The position numbers and the translations under genes are program-made. A DNA stretch of 64,000 nucleotides from Paraplanobispora siamensis. Its GTDB lineage: Bacteria > Actinomycetota > Actinomycetes > Streptosporangiales > Streptosporangiaceae. Below, one piece after another: positions 49,840 through 58,913 of this stretch (its first letter is position 1; each line of letters opens with the position of its first letter). Below the pieces are notes generated by a model, which saw only the letters and a list, made by a program, of their open reading frames with translations, had not been told where the DNA came from and ran no database searches. The DNA lies in the NCBI RefSeq assembly GCF_016863175.1, contig NZ_BOOJ01000076.1, positions 1 to 64,000 of the forward strand. The letters are read 5' to 3'.

Positions 49840-50796
49840 TCAGATGAGGAACAGCTGGCGGGCGGCGGCCTCGGCGGGCTGGGCCGGCGGGCGGCCGGTC
49901 TGCAGCCCGTAGCGGGCGGCCAGGGCCTGCACCTGGGCGGTGAGGCGGGTGACGTAGCCGGGGTCGGCGTCGGGGCCCTTGCCGTACAGCTCCTGGTAGC
50001 GCGCCACGAGGCCGGGGTGGCGTTCGGTGAGCCAGGACAGGTACCACTCGCGGGCGCCGGGCGGCAGGCGCAGCACCCGGGGGGACAGGCTCAGGGCTCC
50101 GGCGGCGGCGATGCGGCGCACGGTGGCGGTCAGCTGGTCGGGTGAATCGGTCAGCAGCGGCAGGATCGGGGCCATCGCCACCCCGCACGGCACGCCGCGC
50201 TCGCTCAGCTCCGCCACCAACTCCAGGCGCTTTTGCGCGCTGGGCGCGCCCGGCTCGACGGCGCGCCGGATCTGGTCGTCGACGAAGGCCACCGAGACCA
50301 TCACGCCCGCTCCGGGCAGGCCGGCCAGCAGGTCGGCGTCGCGCAGGATGAGCGGGCTCTTGGTGTGCACGGTGAACTCGGCCCCGGCCTCGGCCAGCGC
50401 GCCGGTGAGGGAGGGCATGAGCTTGTAGATCTCTTCGGCGTGCTGGTAGCAGTCGCCTGAGAGGCCCACCGAGATGTGGCCGCCGTCCCATTTGCGGGTC
50501 AGTTCGGTGCGCAGCCGCCGGACGATGTCGGTGCGCACGACGATCCGTGAGTCGAAGTCGGTGCCGGTGTTCAGGCCCAGGTAGCGGTGGCCGCGCCGGG
50601 CCGAGCAGTAGCGGCAGGCGTGGGCGCATCCGCGGTAGGGGCTGACCGCCCAGCCGTCGGCGACCGCCTCAAGGGCGGTGCGCGCCTTGACTTCGTAGCA
50701 GGTCAGCGCGCCGTGGACCCGGGTCACCGCGGTGCGCTCGATGCGGGGCCGGGTGTCGGGCGCCGCGGCCAGCAACGCGGGGGAGTCCCATCCCAT
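49840..50796 (-). CDS. Radical SAM protein, Rv2578c/SPL-like family
   Basis: This 318-residue protein has the CxxxCxxC cluster motif in YRGCAHACRYCSAR and a GLSGDCYQHAEE segment. The pattern matches the Rv2578c-like radical SAM group, related to spore-photoproduct-lyase-like proteins. Such proteins cleave SAM through a [4Fe-4S] cluster; the substrate here is unknown. The ATG gives the family's usual length. It is divergent from the PfpI-type gene. Confidence 0.87.
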   Translation of the reverse strand: MGWDSPALLAAAPDTRPRIERTAVTRVHGALTCYEVKARTALEAVADGWAVSPYRGCAHACRYCSARRGHRYLGLNTGTDFDSRIVVRTDIVRRLRTELTRKWDGGHISVGLSGDCYQHAEEIYKLMPSLTGALAEAGAEFTVHTKSPLILRDADLLAGLPGAGVMVSVAFVDDQIRRAVEPGAPSAQKRLELVAELSERGVPCGVAMAPILPLLTDSPDQLTATVRRIAAAGALSLSPRVLRLPPGAREWYLSWLTERHPGLVARYQELYGKGPDADPGYVTRLTAQVQALAARYGLQTGRPPAQPAEAAARQLFLI

Positions 50797-50989
50797 GCGG
50801 ATCAGTGGAACACGCTTTCGACTCCGCTCGCAAGGGTTTCGGGATTAAGGGGGTGATCGCGTCGCGGGTGGGAGGGTGCCGGGGCAGGCAGGAGGGACAG
50901 GAGGCCCAAGAATCCGGACCGGCGCGCGGCGCGGGCTCGCGGCCTTGCGGCGGGCCCGGTCACGGTGGGGGCGACGAGAGGAGATTTCC

Positions 50990-51685
50990 GTGAGAACCGT
51001 CGCGTTCGTGCTCTATCCCGGGATCACCGCCCTGGACCTGGTCGGCCCGCTGCAGGTGATGTCGGTTTTCGCTGCCTTCGATCCCTCGTGGCGGATGGTG
51101 GTGGCCGCCGAGACCCGTGAGGCGGTGCCCACCGACACCCCGCTGGGTCTGGCGCCCAGTCACACCTTCGAGGAGCTGGAGGGGATGGAGGCGCCGTACG
51201 CGGTCATCGTGCCCGGCGGGACGGAGCCGACCTTCGCGGCGATGGCCGACGAGCGGCTGCTGGAGCGCATCCGGTTCGCCGCGCGGCGGGCGGAGGTGAT
51301 CGGCTCGGTGTGCACCGGCTCGCTGCTGCTGGGGGCGGCGGGGCTGTTGCGGGGGCGCCGCGCCACCACGCACTGGGCGGCGCTGGAGTTGCTGGCGAGG
51401 CTGGAGGCGGTGCCGGTCGGTGAGCGTGTCGTGCAGGACGGCCCGATCGTCACCGCGGCCGGGGTCTCGGCCGGCATCGACATGGCGCTGGCGCTGGTGG
51501 CGCGGCTGGCGGGTGAGGAGATGGCGCGCGGTGTCCAGCTCATGATCGAGTACGATCCGCAGCCGCCGCACGGGCCCATCGACTGGCCGTCGGTCGACCG
51601 GCCCGCCCTGGCGCCGCTGGTGATGAGCACGCTGACGACGGCCCTGGCGGGCCACCCCCGGCTGCTGGAACGTCTCACCTCCTAG
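50990..51685 (+). CDS. DJ-1/PfpI-family protein (isonitrile hydratase-like)
   Basis: This 231-residue protein has a class I glutamine amidotransferase-like fold with the nucleophile-elbow Cys in IGSVCTGSLLLGAAGLLRGRRATTHW. It lacks the AraC HTH found in the related gene at 36451. Relatives hydrate isonitriles. GTG at 50990 is chosen for AGAGGAGA upstream. Confidence 0.85.
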   Translation: MRTVAFVLYPGITALDLVGPLQVMSVFAAFDPSWRMVVAAETREAVPTDTPLGLAPSHTFEELEGMEAPYAVIVPGGTEPTFAAMADERLLERIRFAARRAEVIGSVCTGSLLLGAAGLLRGRRATTHWAALELLARLEAVPVGERVVQDGPIVTAAGVSAGIDMALALVARLAGEEMARGVQLMIEYDPQPPHGPIDWPSVDRPALAPLVMSTLTTALAGHPRLLERLTS

Positions 51686-51728
51686 ACTTGGATGCCCGTA
51701 CGGGTTCGTTTGGGAGAGAAGTCCATAT

Positions 51729-52055
51729 ATGGCCTGGTTCATGCTGGCGGGCGCGATCGTCGCGGAGGTGCTGGCCACCTCCGCGCTCAAGTTCAGCGAG
51801 GGCTTCACCCACAAGGGCTGGTCGCTGGTGGTGCTGGCCGGCTACGGCACCGCCTTCTACCTGCTGTCGCAGGCGCTGAAGCTGCAGATGGAGGTCGGCG
51901 TCGCCTACGCGGTGTGGGCCGGGGCCGGAACCGCCGCCATCGCCGCGATCGGCGTGCTGTTCCTCGGCGAGGCCATCTCACTCGCCAAGATCGCGGGCAT
52001 CGCCCTGATCATCGGCGGGGTGCTCGTACTCAACCTGGCCGGGGGCGCCCACTGA
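51729..52055 (+). CDS. Small multidrug resistance (SMR) efflux protein
   Basis: This 108-residue protein has four membrane helices with the essential Glu in helix 1 (IVAEVLATSALKFSEGF) and the dimer-packing GVAYAVWAGAGTA in helix 3, both family hallmarks (EmrE/Gdx type). It exports cationic drugs or guanidinium by proton exchange. GGGAGAG lies upstream of the ATG. A hairpin with GCCCGTACGGG lies in the leader, but I do not see the paired ACGR loops of a guanidine-II riboswitch. Confidence 0.92.
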   Translation: MAWFMLAGAIVAEVLATSALKFSEGFTHKGWSLVVLAGYGTAFYLLSQALKLQMEVGVAYAVWAGAGTAAIAAIGVLFLGEAISLAKIAGIALIIGGVLVLNLAGGAH

Positions 52056-52232
52056 CCGCATGCGGCGCCGCCGGGGGTGATCCCGGCGGCGCCGTACGGC
52101 CGCGGCCGGGGGACCGGGGCGGGGGCATCGGGGCGGGGGCATCGGGCTGGAGGTACCGGGCCGGATATGCGGGGACATCAGGGCGGAGATATTGCATCGC
52201 CCGCCGCCTTCGCCCTGCCCTAGGCTGGTCCG

Positions 52233-52793
52233 GTGCTGAAGCCTGAGTACCCGATCCGCACCGAACGCCTCCTGCTGCGCCCCTACACCCCCGACGACCT
52301 GGAGGCCATGTACGCCTTCCAGTCGCTGCCCGAGGTCACCCGCTATCTGTACTGGGGACCCCGTGACCGCGGTCAGGTCCGTCAGGCCCTGGAGACCAAG
52401 CTGTCGCAGACGCAGCTGCTGGAGGAGGGCCAGGCCCTGGCGCTGGCCGCGGAGGTCGCCGAGACCGGTCAGGTCGTCGGCGACGGGCTGCTGTTCTGGC
52501 ACAGCCGCGTGCACCGCTCCGGTGAGATCGGCTACGTCTTCCACCCCGACCACCACGGCAAGGGGTACGCCACCGAGATGGGCCGGGCCCTGCTGCGGCT
52601 CGGCTTCGAAGGGCTGGACCTGCACCGGATCACCGGCCGTCTGGACGCCCGCAACACCGCCTCGGCCCGGGTCCTGGAGCGCCTGGGCATGCGCCGCGAG
52701 GCCCATCTGGTGGAGAACGAGTGGGTCAAGGACGAGTGGACCGACGAGCTGGTCTATGCGATCCTGCGGCGCGAGTGGCAGGCCCGCCAGTAG
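52233..52793 (+). CDS. GNAT-family N-acetyltransferase (RimJ-like)
   Basis: This 186-residue protein has the GNAT core IRTERLLLRPYTPDDLEAMYAF, the acetyl-CoA-binding GYVFHPDHHGKGYATEMGRALL and the C-terminal ARVLERLGMRREAHLVEN. It transfers an acetyl group to an amine, often a protein N terminus or small molecule. TAGGCT (52221-52226) lies 6 nt before GTG and no ribosome-binding site is seen, so the mRNA is probably leaderless. Confidence 0.9.
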   Translation: MLKPEYPIRTERLLLRPYTPDDLEAMYAFQSLPEVTRYLYWGPRDRGQVRQALETKLSQTQLLEEGQALALAAEVAETGQVVGDGLLFWHSRVHRSGEIGYVFHPDHHGKGYATEMGRALLRLGFEGLDLHRITGRLDARNTASARVLERLGMRREAHLVENEWVKDEWTDELVYAILRREWQARQ

Positions 52794-52829
52794 CGGGCTC
52801 GTGAGGTCCCCGGGGGACGCCGCCGGATC

Positions 52830-53477
52830 TCACGGCTGCGCGAGCCGTTCGGATGCGGGGAAGGCGAAGCGCGGCTGCCCTCCCGACCACCACACCCCGA
52901 TCGCGAACGCCGCCGTGGCCTCGAGGTAGACCGCACGCGACAGTCCCCCGCACGGCATGGGCGTGCAGCCCATCGAGGCGATCAGCTCGCTCACCCGCTC
53001 CAGGCTCGCCGGGTCGTCGCCGCAGAACGGCACCGCCAGCGGGGCGTCCTCGAAGACCGGGCGCGGCAGCGTCCAGATGCTCTCGTGGCACAGGTTGAAC
53101 GCCTTGACCACATGGGCCCGCGGTGCGGCCTGCGCCATCCGCAGGGCGATCGAGGTCGTGCCGCCGGTGGTCAGCATCAGGCCGTCGCCGGCCGGCGCGA
53201 TGGGATTGGTGCAGTCGATGAGCGTGCGCCCGGCCAGGACGCCGCCGATCCCGCCGGCCACCCGGGGCGCCGCCGCGGCGGGCAGCGCCGCCAGGACGAG
53301 CTCGCCGTGGGCGGCGGCCTCGGCGAGACTTCCGTGCCCGGCGGCGCCGACGCGCTCCGCCGCCGCGGCGGCCGCGTCCCGGTCGCGCCCGCCGACGAGG
53401 ACCCGGTGTCCGGCGCGGGCCCACGCCCCGCCCAGTGCCGTGGCCATCGCGCCCGTACCCAGGATGCCGATACGCAT
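52830..53477 (-). CDS. NADPH-dependent F420 reductase-like protein
   Basis: This 215-residue protein has an N-terminal Rossmann motif RIGILGTGAMATALG, then VLAALPAAAAPRVAG and an IDCTNPIAPAG segment, as in F420H2:NADP oxidoreductase-like proteins. These shuttle hydride between NADPH and F420 or a substrate. It is divergent from the HxlR gene with a possible operator between, suggesting regulation by that protein. Confidence 0.82.
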   Translation of the reverse strand: MRIGILGTGAMATALGGAWARAGHRVLVGGRDRDAAAAAAERVGAAGHGSLAEAAAHGELVLAALPAAAAPRVAGGIGGVLAGRTLIDCTNPIAPAGDGLMLTTGGTTSIALRMAQAAPRAHVVKAFNLCHESIWTLPRPVFEDAPLAVPFCGDDPASLERVSELIASMGCTPMPCGGLSRAVYLEATAAFAIGVWWSGGQPRFAFPASERLAQP

Positions 53478-53584
53478 GAGGTCTCTCCCGTCTTGGGGAT
53501 CGTCGCCGATCCGGTGTGCTCCGAGGTGGCCCGCCGGGTGCGAGGACCCGGCGGGTGGTGCCGGGCGATGACGTTAGGCGTTTC

Positions 53585-53608
53585 GATGCGCACCATGTGG
53601 TGTGCGTC
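53585..53608. promoter_or_regulatory. Imperfect palindrome in the HxlR divergent promoter
   Basis: GATGCGCACCA and TGGTGTGCGTC, separated by 2 bp, pair at 9 of 11 positions. It lies 20 bp upstream of the hxlR-type start, a plausible operator for that regulator. Confidence 0.5.
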
Positions 53609-53628
53609 GGAGCGGGCAGGATGGGGGC

Positions 53629-54015
53629 ATGAGCGAGTTGCCCGGATCGCCGGAGTCCGGTTACACCTCCGACTGCCGGGCGCGGCTGGCCTTCGAGGTG
53701 CTGGCCAACCGCTGGGACGGCGTGGTGGTGTACACCCTCGGCGAGAGCGGCGCGATGCGGCCGCGTGAGCTGCTGGCCCGGATCGGCGGGATCGGCCCCA
53801 AGGTCCTCAACGAGGCGCTGCGCCGACTGGAGTACAACGGTCTGGTGGAACGCCGGGCCTACGCCGAGGCGCCGCCCCGGGTGGACTACGCGCTGACCCA
53901 GGCCGGGGCCGCGCTGCTGGGCCCGATGCGGGCGATGGGGCAGTGGGCCGCCTGTTACGGCGACGCCGTGCTGCAGGCGCAGGACCGCTTCGCCGAGCGG
54001 AGCCGGGCACACTGA
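53629..54015 (+). CDS. HxlR-family transcriptional regulator
   Basis: This 128-residue protein has a winged helix: CRARLAFEVLANRWDGVVVYTL at the start, MRPRELLARIGGIGPKVLNEALRRLEYNGLVERRAY in the HTH, and VDYALTQAGAALL in the wing. The usual first Cys is present. HxlR types respond to redox or electrophiles. ATG at 53629 is preferred. It probably controls the divergent F420-reductase-like gene. Confidence 0.9.
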   Translation: MSELPGSPESGYTSDCRARLAFEVLANRWDGVVVYTLGESGAMRPRELLARIGGIGPKVLNEALRRLEYNGLVERRAYAEAPPRVDYALTQAGAALLGPMRAMGQWAACYGDAVLQAQDRFAERSRAH

Positions 54016-54019
54016 TCCG

Positions 54020-54343
54020 GTGACGATTTTGCACCTGGCGCTGAGCGCCGACTGGGACCGGGCCCGTGCCGCGGGGGAGTATCGCGTCTCCACGCTGGGC
54101 CGCACCCTGGAGCAGGAGGGTTTCATCCACGCCTGCGCCGACCACGTCCAGCTGGCCGGTGTGGTGAGGCGGTACTACCGCGGCGTCACCGAGCCCCTCA
54201 CCCTGCTGACCGTCGACCCCGAAGGGCTGGACGTGCGCCTGGAGGTGCCCCTGGGCGCCGATGAGGCCTTCCCGCACATCTACGGGCCCATCCCCGTCTC
54301 CGCGGTCGTCTCCGCCACCCCCTTCGCCCTCCCTGCTCCCTAA
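54020..54343 (+). CDS. DUF952-family protein
   Basis: This 107-residue protein has the DUF952 pattern: ILHLALSADWDRARAAGEYR, LEQEGFIHACADHVQLAGV, LDVRLE and FPHIYGPIPVSAV. It is a small, soluble, monodomain protein related in fold to ADP-ribose-type enzymes. It starts 5 bp after the hxlR-type stop and is co-transcribed with it. Function unknown. Confidence 0.88.
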   Translation: MTILHLALSADWDRARAAGEYRVSTLGRTLEQEGFIHACADHVQLAGVVRRYYRGVTEPLTLLTVDPEGLDVRLEVPLGADEAFPHIYGPIPVSAVVSATPFALPAP

Positions 54344-54346
54344 GAT

Positions 54347-54379
54347 TCCCTATAAATCCCTATTCTTCCTTTCATAGGG
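54347..54379. promoter_or_regulatory. Phased TCCCTAT repeats upstream of BldC-like gene
   Basis: TCCCTAT occurs at 54347-54353 and 54357-54363, exactly 10 bp apart, and an inverted ATAGGG lies at 54374-54379. Direct repeats one helical turn apart are the kind bound by BldC-type proteins. They lie 37-69 bp upstream of the BldC-like gene and may be its own operator. Confidence 0.6.
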
Positions 54380-54415
54380 TACGTTTGGGAATATGAGGTC
54401 ATCGGAAGGGCTCAC

Positions 54416-54859
54416 GTGAGCGAGCGGCAGCCGTACTCGGTCGAGCAGGTGGCGAACCTGCTGGGCCTGCACGTCAAAACGGTGCGCAACTACGTGCGTG
54501 ACGGGCGGCTGAAGGCCGTGCGCATCGGCAAGCAGTACCGCATCGCCGCCGAGGATCTGGACGCCTTCGCCGGGCGGCCGGTGGCGGCGCCCGCCCGCGA
54601 GACGACCCGCCGGAGGCGCCACGTCGAGGCCTCCAGCATCGTGCAGATCGACGCGATCAGCACCCAGGAGATGACCCGCCTGAGCAACACGCTCATCGCC
54701 GCCGTGGGCGGCCGCCACGACAGCGGCAGGCCGCCCCTGCGCGTGGAGACGGTCTACGACGAGGAACGGGCCAGCATGAAGATCATCATCCTGGGCGACC
54801 TCGACGGCGGCGCGGAGCTGTTCAAAATCATCAGCGCCCTGCTGGGAGACGGACCGTGA
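54416..54859 (+). CDS. BldC-like/excisionase-type HTH regulator with a C-terminal domain
   Basis: This 147-residue protein has an N-terminal MerR-like/helix-turn-helix_17 domain (YSVEQVANLLGLHVKTVRNYVRDGRLKAVRIGKQYRIAAEDLDAF), then a basic linker (RETTRRRRH) and a C-terminal domain of alternating strands and helices (VQIDAISTQEMTRLSNTLIAAVGG...MKIIILGDLDGGAELFKII). The C-terminal domain could bind a ligand or mediate oligomerisation. GTG start. Its stop overlaps the hydrolase start by 4 nt, so the two are coupled. Confidence 0.82.
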   Translation: MSERQPYSVEQVANLLGLHVKTVRNYVRDGRLKAVRIGKQYRIAAEDLDAFAGRPVAAPARETTRRRRHVEASSIVQIDAISTQEMTRLSNTLIAAVGGRHDSGRPPLRVETVYDEERASMKIIILGDLDGGAELFKIISALLGDGP

Positions 54860-55866
54860 AAGACGACGCCATTCCACCGGACGCCATTCCACCCGACGGA
54901 CCCCCGTCCGGTGGCACCTCATCCGGGAGCGCCCGGCCCGGTGCCGCCTCCATCTACACCTCCCCCCAGGGGGCGCGCGCCGTCGAGCAGGTCTACCGCC
55001 GGCTGCTGAAGGAGTGGCCGGTGCCCGGCGAGCAGCTGCTCGTGCCCACCCGCGAAGGCGAGACGTTCGTGCTGGCCTGCGGGCCGCAGCAGGCGCCGCC
55101 GGTGGTGCTGCTGCACGGCTCGGGGGCCAACACCGCCATGTGGGCGGCGCAGGCGCAGGCCTGGTCGCCGCATCTGCGCCTGTACGCCGTCGACATCATC
55201 GGGGAGCCGGGACTGAGCGCGCCCTCCCGCCCGGCGACCGGCTCAGAGGCCTACGCCCTGTGGCTGGACGACGTGCTGGCCGGGCTCGGCCTGGAGAAGA
55301 CCTCGATCGTCGGGGTCTCTCTCGGCGGATGGATCGCCCTCGACTACGCCGTCCGGCGTCCCGGCCGCGTCGAGCGCCTGGCGCTGCTGTGCCCGGCCGG
55401 GATCGGCCGCCAGAAATGGGGGGTGGTACTGCTGGCGCTGCTGCTGATGCCGTTCGGCCGCCGGGGGCGGCGCCTGGTGATGAGGAAGGCCCTGGGCGTC
55501 TCCGGCTCCGATGCCGCGCAAAGCGCCCGGGAGCGGGCCTTCGGCGAGTACGTGATGCTGATCCACCGCAGTTTCCGGCCCCGCCGGGAGAAGCTGCCCG
55601 TCTTCGGAGACGCGGCCCTGCGGGGCATCACCGCCCCGATGCTGGTGATCGTCGGCGGGCGCGACGGCCTGCTGGACTCCCACCAGACCCGCCGGCGGCT
55701 GGAGCGGGCCGCGCCGCCGCGGGTGAGCGTACGGCTGCTGCCCGAGGCCGGGCACCTGCTGCGCGGGCAGGAGCCGGAGATCCTGGAGTTCCTGCGTGCC
55801 GAGCATCCGGCGGAGGGCGCGGACGGCCCCGGCGCGCAGGCCGCCGGGGCCGCACCGGGTTCCTGA
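54856..55866 (+). CDS. Alpha/beta hydrolase
   Basis: This 336-residue protein has a Pro/Gly-rich N terminus of about 30 residues, then the hydrolase core: PVVLLHGSGANTAMW, nucleophile elbow GVSLGGWIALD (Ser), the acid in VIVGGRDGLLD and the catalytic His in LLPEAGHLLRGQ. An Arg-rich patch (FGRRGRRLVMRK) lies in the cap region. The GTG start overlaps the BldC-like gene, suggesting control by that regulator. Substrate unknown. Confidence 0.85.
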   Translation: MKDDAIPPDAIPPDGPPSGGTSSGSARPGAASIYTSPQGARAVEQVYRRLLKEWPVPGEQLLVPTREGETFVLACGPQQAPPVVLLHGSGANTAMWAAQAQAWSPHLRLYAVDIIGEPGLSAPSRPATGSEAYALWLDDVLAGLGLEKTSIVGVSLGGWIALDYAVRRPGRVERLALLCPAGIGRQKWGVVLLALLLMPFGRRGRRLVMRKALGVSGSDAAQSARERAFGEYVMLIHRSFRPRREKLPVFGDAALRGITAPMLVIVGGRDGLLDSHQTRRRLERAAPPRVSVRLLPEAGHLLRGQEPEILEFLRAEHPAEGADGPGAQAAGAAPGS

Positions 55867-55932
55867 CGGCCGGGCCTCTGACGGCTGGTTCGGCGAGGGC
55901 CGGGTCCTCCAGGGGCGGGTCCCTGAGAGGCG

Positions 55933-55948
55933 GGGTCCTCGAGGACCC
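55933..55948. terminator. Palindrome between convergent genes
   Basis: GGGTCCTCGAGGACCC is a perfect 16-bp palindrome between the ends of the convergent hydrolase and ABC permease genes. As RNA it would have a tight stem with little loop, so it may be a terminator or a protein site. Confidence 0.45.
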
Positions 55949-55974
55949 GAGCGGTCGGCGCGCCGGGCGCGCTC

Positions 55975-56784
55975 TCACACGCACAGGGTGCGCTGGATGC
56001 GCCGGGCCGCGAAGACCAGGCCCGCCGCGCCCATCGCCAGCAGGTAGGCCGCGTTGCCCAGCAGGCTCCAGCCCAGCTCGCCGATCGCCAGGCCCCGCAC
56101 CAGCTCCACGGCGTGGAACAGCGGCGTGGCCGCCACCAGGACCTCCATGGCCGGCGGATAGTCCTGCACGGGGGAGAACGTCCCGGAGAACAGGAACAGC
56201 GCGAACTGCCCGGTGGTGAGCATGTCGAAGTCCTGCCAGCCGCGCATCAGCGTGCTGATGGCCATCCCGACCCCGCCGAAGGCCAGGCCCACCAGCAGCG
56301 TCGCCGGCAGGGCCGCCAGCGCCCACCCCGGCGAGGTCAGCCCCAGGGCGACCATCACCACCAGGAACGCCCCGGTGTAGACGGAGCTGCGCACCAGCGC
56401 CCACGACAGCTCGCCCAGCGCGATCTCGAACGGCTTGACCGGCGTGGCCAGGATCGCCTCGAAGGTCTTGGAGTACTTCATCTTGAAGAAGAAGTTGAAC
56501 GTCGTCTCCGACAGCGCCCCCGACATCGCCGAGACCGCCAGCATCGCCGGGGCGACGAACTCGGCGTATTCGATCACCCGCCCGCCGGGCAGGGTGATCG
56601 GGCCGACCAGCGCGCCCACCCCGATGCCGATCGACAGCAGGTACAGCAGCGGCTCGAAGAAACCCGAGACCAGGACCAGCCAGTAGGACGGGCCGCTGCG
56701 CAACGCCCCCACGTTGCGGTTGATCACCGCGCCGACCCGGGAGGGGGAGAGGGAAACACGGGCGGCCAGCATAGTGGTAACCAT
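55975..56784 (-). CDS. ABC-2 type exporter permease
   Basis: This 269-residue protein has six hydrophobic helices and the ABC-2 pattern FAPAMLAVSAMSGALSETTFNFFFKMKYSKTFEAILATPV and FSGTFSPVQDYPP. It pairs with the permease at 56789 and the ATPase at 57551 in one operon, with 4-bp and 3-bp gaps. Each permease would form half of the pore. The exported substrate is unknown. Confidence 0.9.
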   Translation of the reverse strand: MVTTMLAARVSLSPSRVGAVINRNVGALRSGPSYWLVLVSGFFEPLLYLLSIGIGVGALVGPITLPGGRVIEYAEFVAPAMLAVSAMSGALSETTFNFFFKMKYSKTFEAILATPVKPFEIALGELSWALVRSSVYTGAFLVVMVALGLTSPGWALAALPATLLVGLAFGGVGMAISTLMRGWQDFDMLTTGQFALFLFSGTFSPVQDYPPAMEVLVAATPLFHAVELVRGLAIGELGWSLLGNAAYLLAMGAAGLVFAARRIQRTLCV

Positions 56785-56788
56785 GGCC

Positions 56789-57547
56789 TCAGTCCTGGAG
56801 TCGCTTGCGGAAGGCCGCCATCGCCCACGCCAGCCCGGCGACGGCGAACAGCGCCAGGCATCCGACGTGGACCGCGGCGGGCCACGGGGGAGCGACGCCC
56901 AGCGTCGCCGCCCGGCTCAGCTCCACCCCGTGCCACAGCGGTGACAGCCAGGCCAGCGGGAGGATCACCGGCGGCAGCTGGTCCACCGGGAAGAACACCC
57001 CGGCGAACAGCGTCGAGGGGATCATGAAGAACCGGAACAGCAGCGCGAAGTAGCTGTCGTTGTCGATGCTGGCGGCGAAGGCCGTCACCGGCGCCGCCGC
57101 CGCGACCGCCACCAGCGCGGCGATCAGCGGCGTGACCGCGGCCCACGGCGAGTGCAGCGCCCCGAACAGGCCGGTGACGCCCAGGAACACCACCGCGGCG
57201 ATCTCCACGCGCAGCAGGATGTAGAGCATCCAGCCGGCCACCATGTCGTGGATCTCGACCGGGGTGGCGCGCATGGCGTGGTAGGCCCGCACCCACTTGA
57301 AGTCGCCCAGCACCGAGTAGGTCGACTCGCCGATGGCCATCTGGAACGCGGTGGAGGCCATCACCCCCGGCACGATCCACGCCAGGTAGTCGACGCCCTG
57401 GATCTGGCCGACGTAGCCGCCGACCCCGATGCCGATGCTGATCAGGAACAGCACCGGCAGGATGAAGGAGGAGAACACCGAGGCGCGCCACAGCCGCCGG
57501 TACAGATGGAGGTGCCGCTCCAGCACGGCCACCGTCGGATGGGCCAT
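56789..57547 (-). CDS. ABC-2 type exporter permease
   Basis: This 252-residue protein has six hydrophobic helices. The ABC-2 features are PGVMASTAFQMAIGESTYSVLGDFKWVRAYHAMRATPVEIHD and FFMIPSTLFAGVFFPVDQLP. It is related to the permease just downstream and probably forms a heterodimer with it. It lies between the ATPase and the second permease in the operon. Confidence 0.9.
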   Translation of the reverse strand: MAHPTVAVLERHLHLYRRLWRASVFSSFILPVLFLISIGIGVGGYVGQIQGVDYLAWIVPGVMASTAFQMAIGESTYSVLGDFKWVRAYHAMRATPVEIHDMVAGWMLYILLRVEIAAVVFLGVTGLFGALHSPWAAVTPLIAALVAVAAAAPVTAFAASIDNDSYFALLFRFFMIPSTLFAGVFFPVDQLPPVILPLAWLSPLWHGVELSRAATLGVAPPWPAAVHVGCLALFAVAGLAWAMAAFRKRLQD

Positions 57548-57550
57548 GGC

Positions 57551-58471
<921 letters not shown>

Positions 58472-58563
58472 GCCCGTGACCGTAACAGAGCCCTCCGACA
58501 GTTCCGCAAACGGTTTTCCGGGACGTTCCCAGGCGTTTGCGGGGCAGGGGAGGGGCTTTCAGC

Positions 58564-58752
58564 TCACCGGGAGCGGCTCAGGGGAGAGCGCATGGCCAGC
58601 CTGCGGCTCGCGCTCATCTGCCGGACCGCGGCTTCCTGCCGGGCCCGCCTCCTCCTGCGCCGCCCGATCAGCCATCCGGCGCCCAGCACCGCCATGCCGA
58701 AGGGAGTACGAGCCAGCCATCGGGTCGCCATGAGTTTGAAGAGCTTGTTCAT
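58564..58752 (-). CDS. 62-residue basic protein with one hydrophobic segment
   Basis: This 62-residue protein has MNKLFKLMATRWLA, a hydrophobic stretch FGMAVLGAGWLIG, and a highly basic tail (RRRRRRARQEAAVRQMSASRR). The ATG follows GGGAGG, a strong signal. It lies 92 bp upstream of the ABC exporter, in the same direction, and has the shared promoter element 47 bp ahead. No family is recognised. Confidence 0.65.
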   Translation of the reverse strand: MNKLFKLMATRWLARTPFGMAVLGAGWLIGRRRRRRARQEAAVRQMSASRRLAMRSPLSRSR

Positions 58753-58793
58753 GACATCCTCCCCTGCCCATCAGGGCCGATGCCATGCGCGCC

Positions 58794-58818
58794 ATTTATG
58801 AATCTACATCGTAAAGGC
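58794..58818 (-). promoter_or_regulatory. Shared promoter element, copy C (62-residue gene)
   Basis: The 20-bp TGAATCTACATCGTAAAGGC at 58799-58818 is identical to copies A and D; five further bases (ATTTA) on its left also match copy D, making 25 identical bases. It lies upstream of the 62-residue gene and, further on, the ABC exporter. Confidence 0.85.
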
Positions 58819-58913
58819 GAGCCTTCTGTTAAAACCACCAAGATCAAAAATCGGAAAGACGACAGCGGTGGGACGAGGTCGCGCCCCAGCCGGTGCCCTG
58901 GTCAGGGTCCCGG

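Noticed and set aside
51683-51728. Guanidine-II riboswitch ahead of the SMR gene
   Set aside because: Only one small hairpin is visible and the paired ACGR tetraloops are absent.
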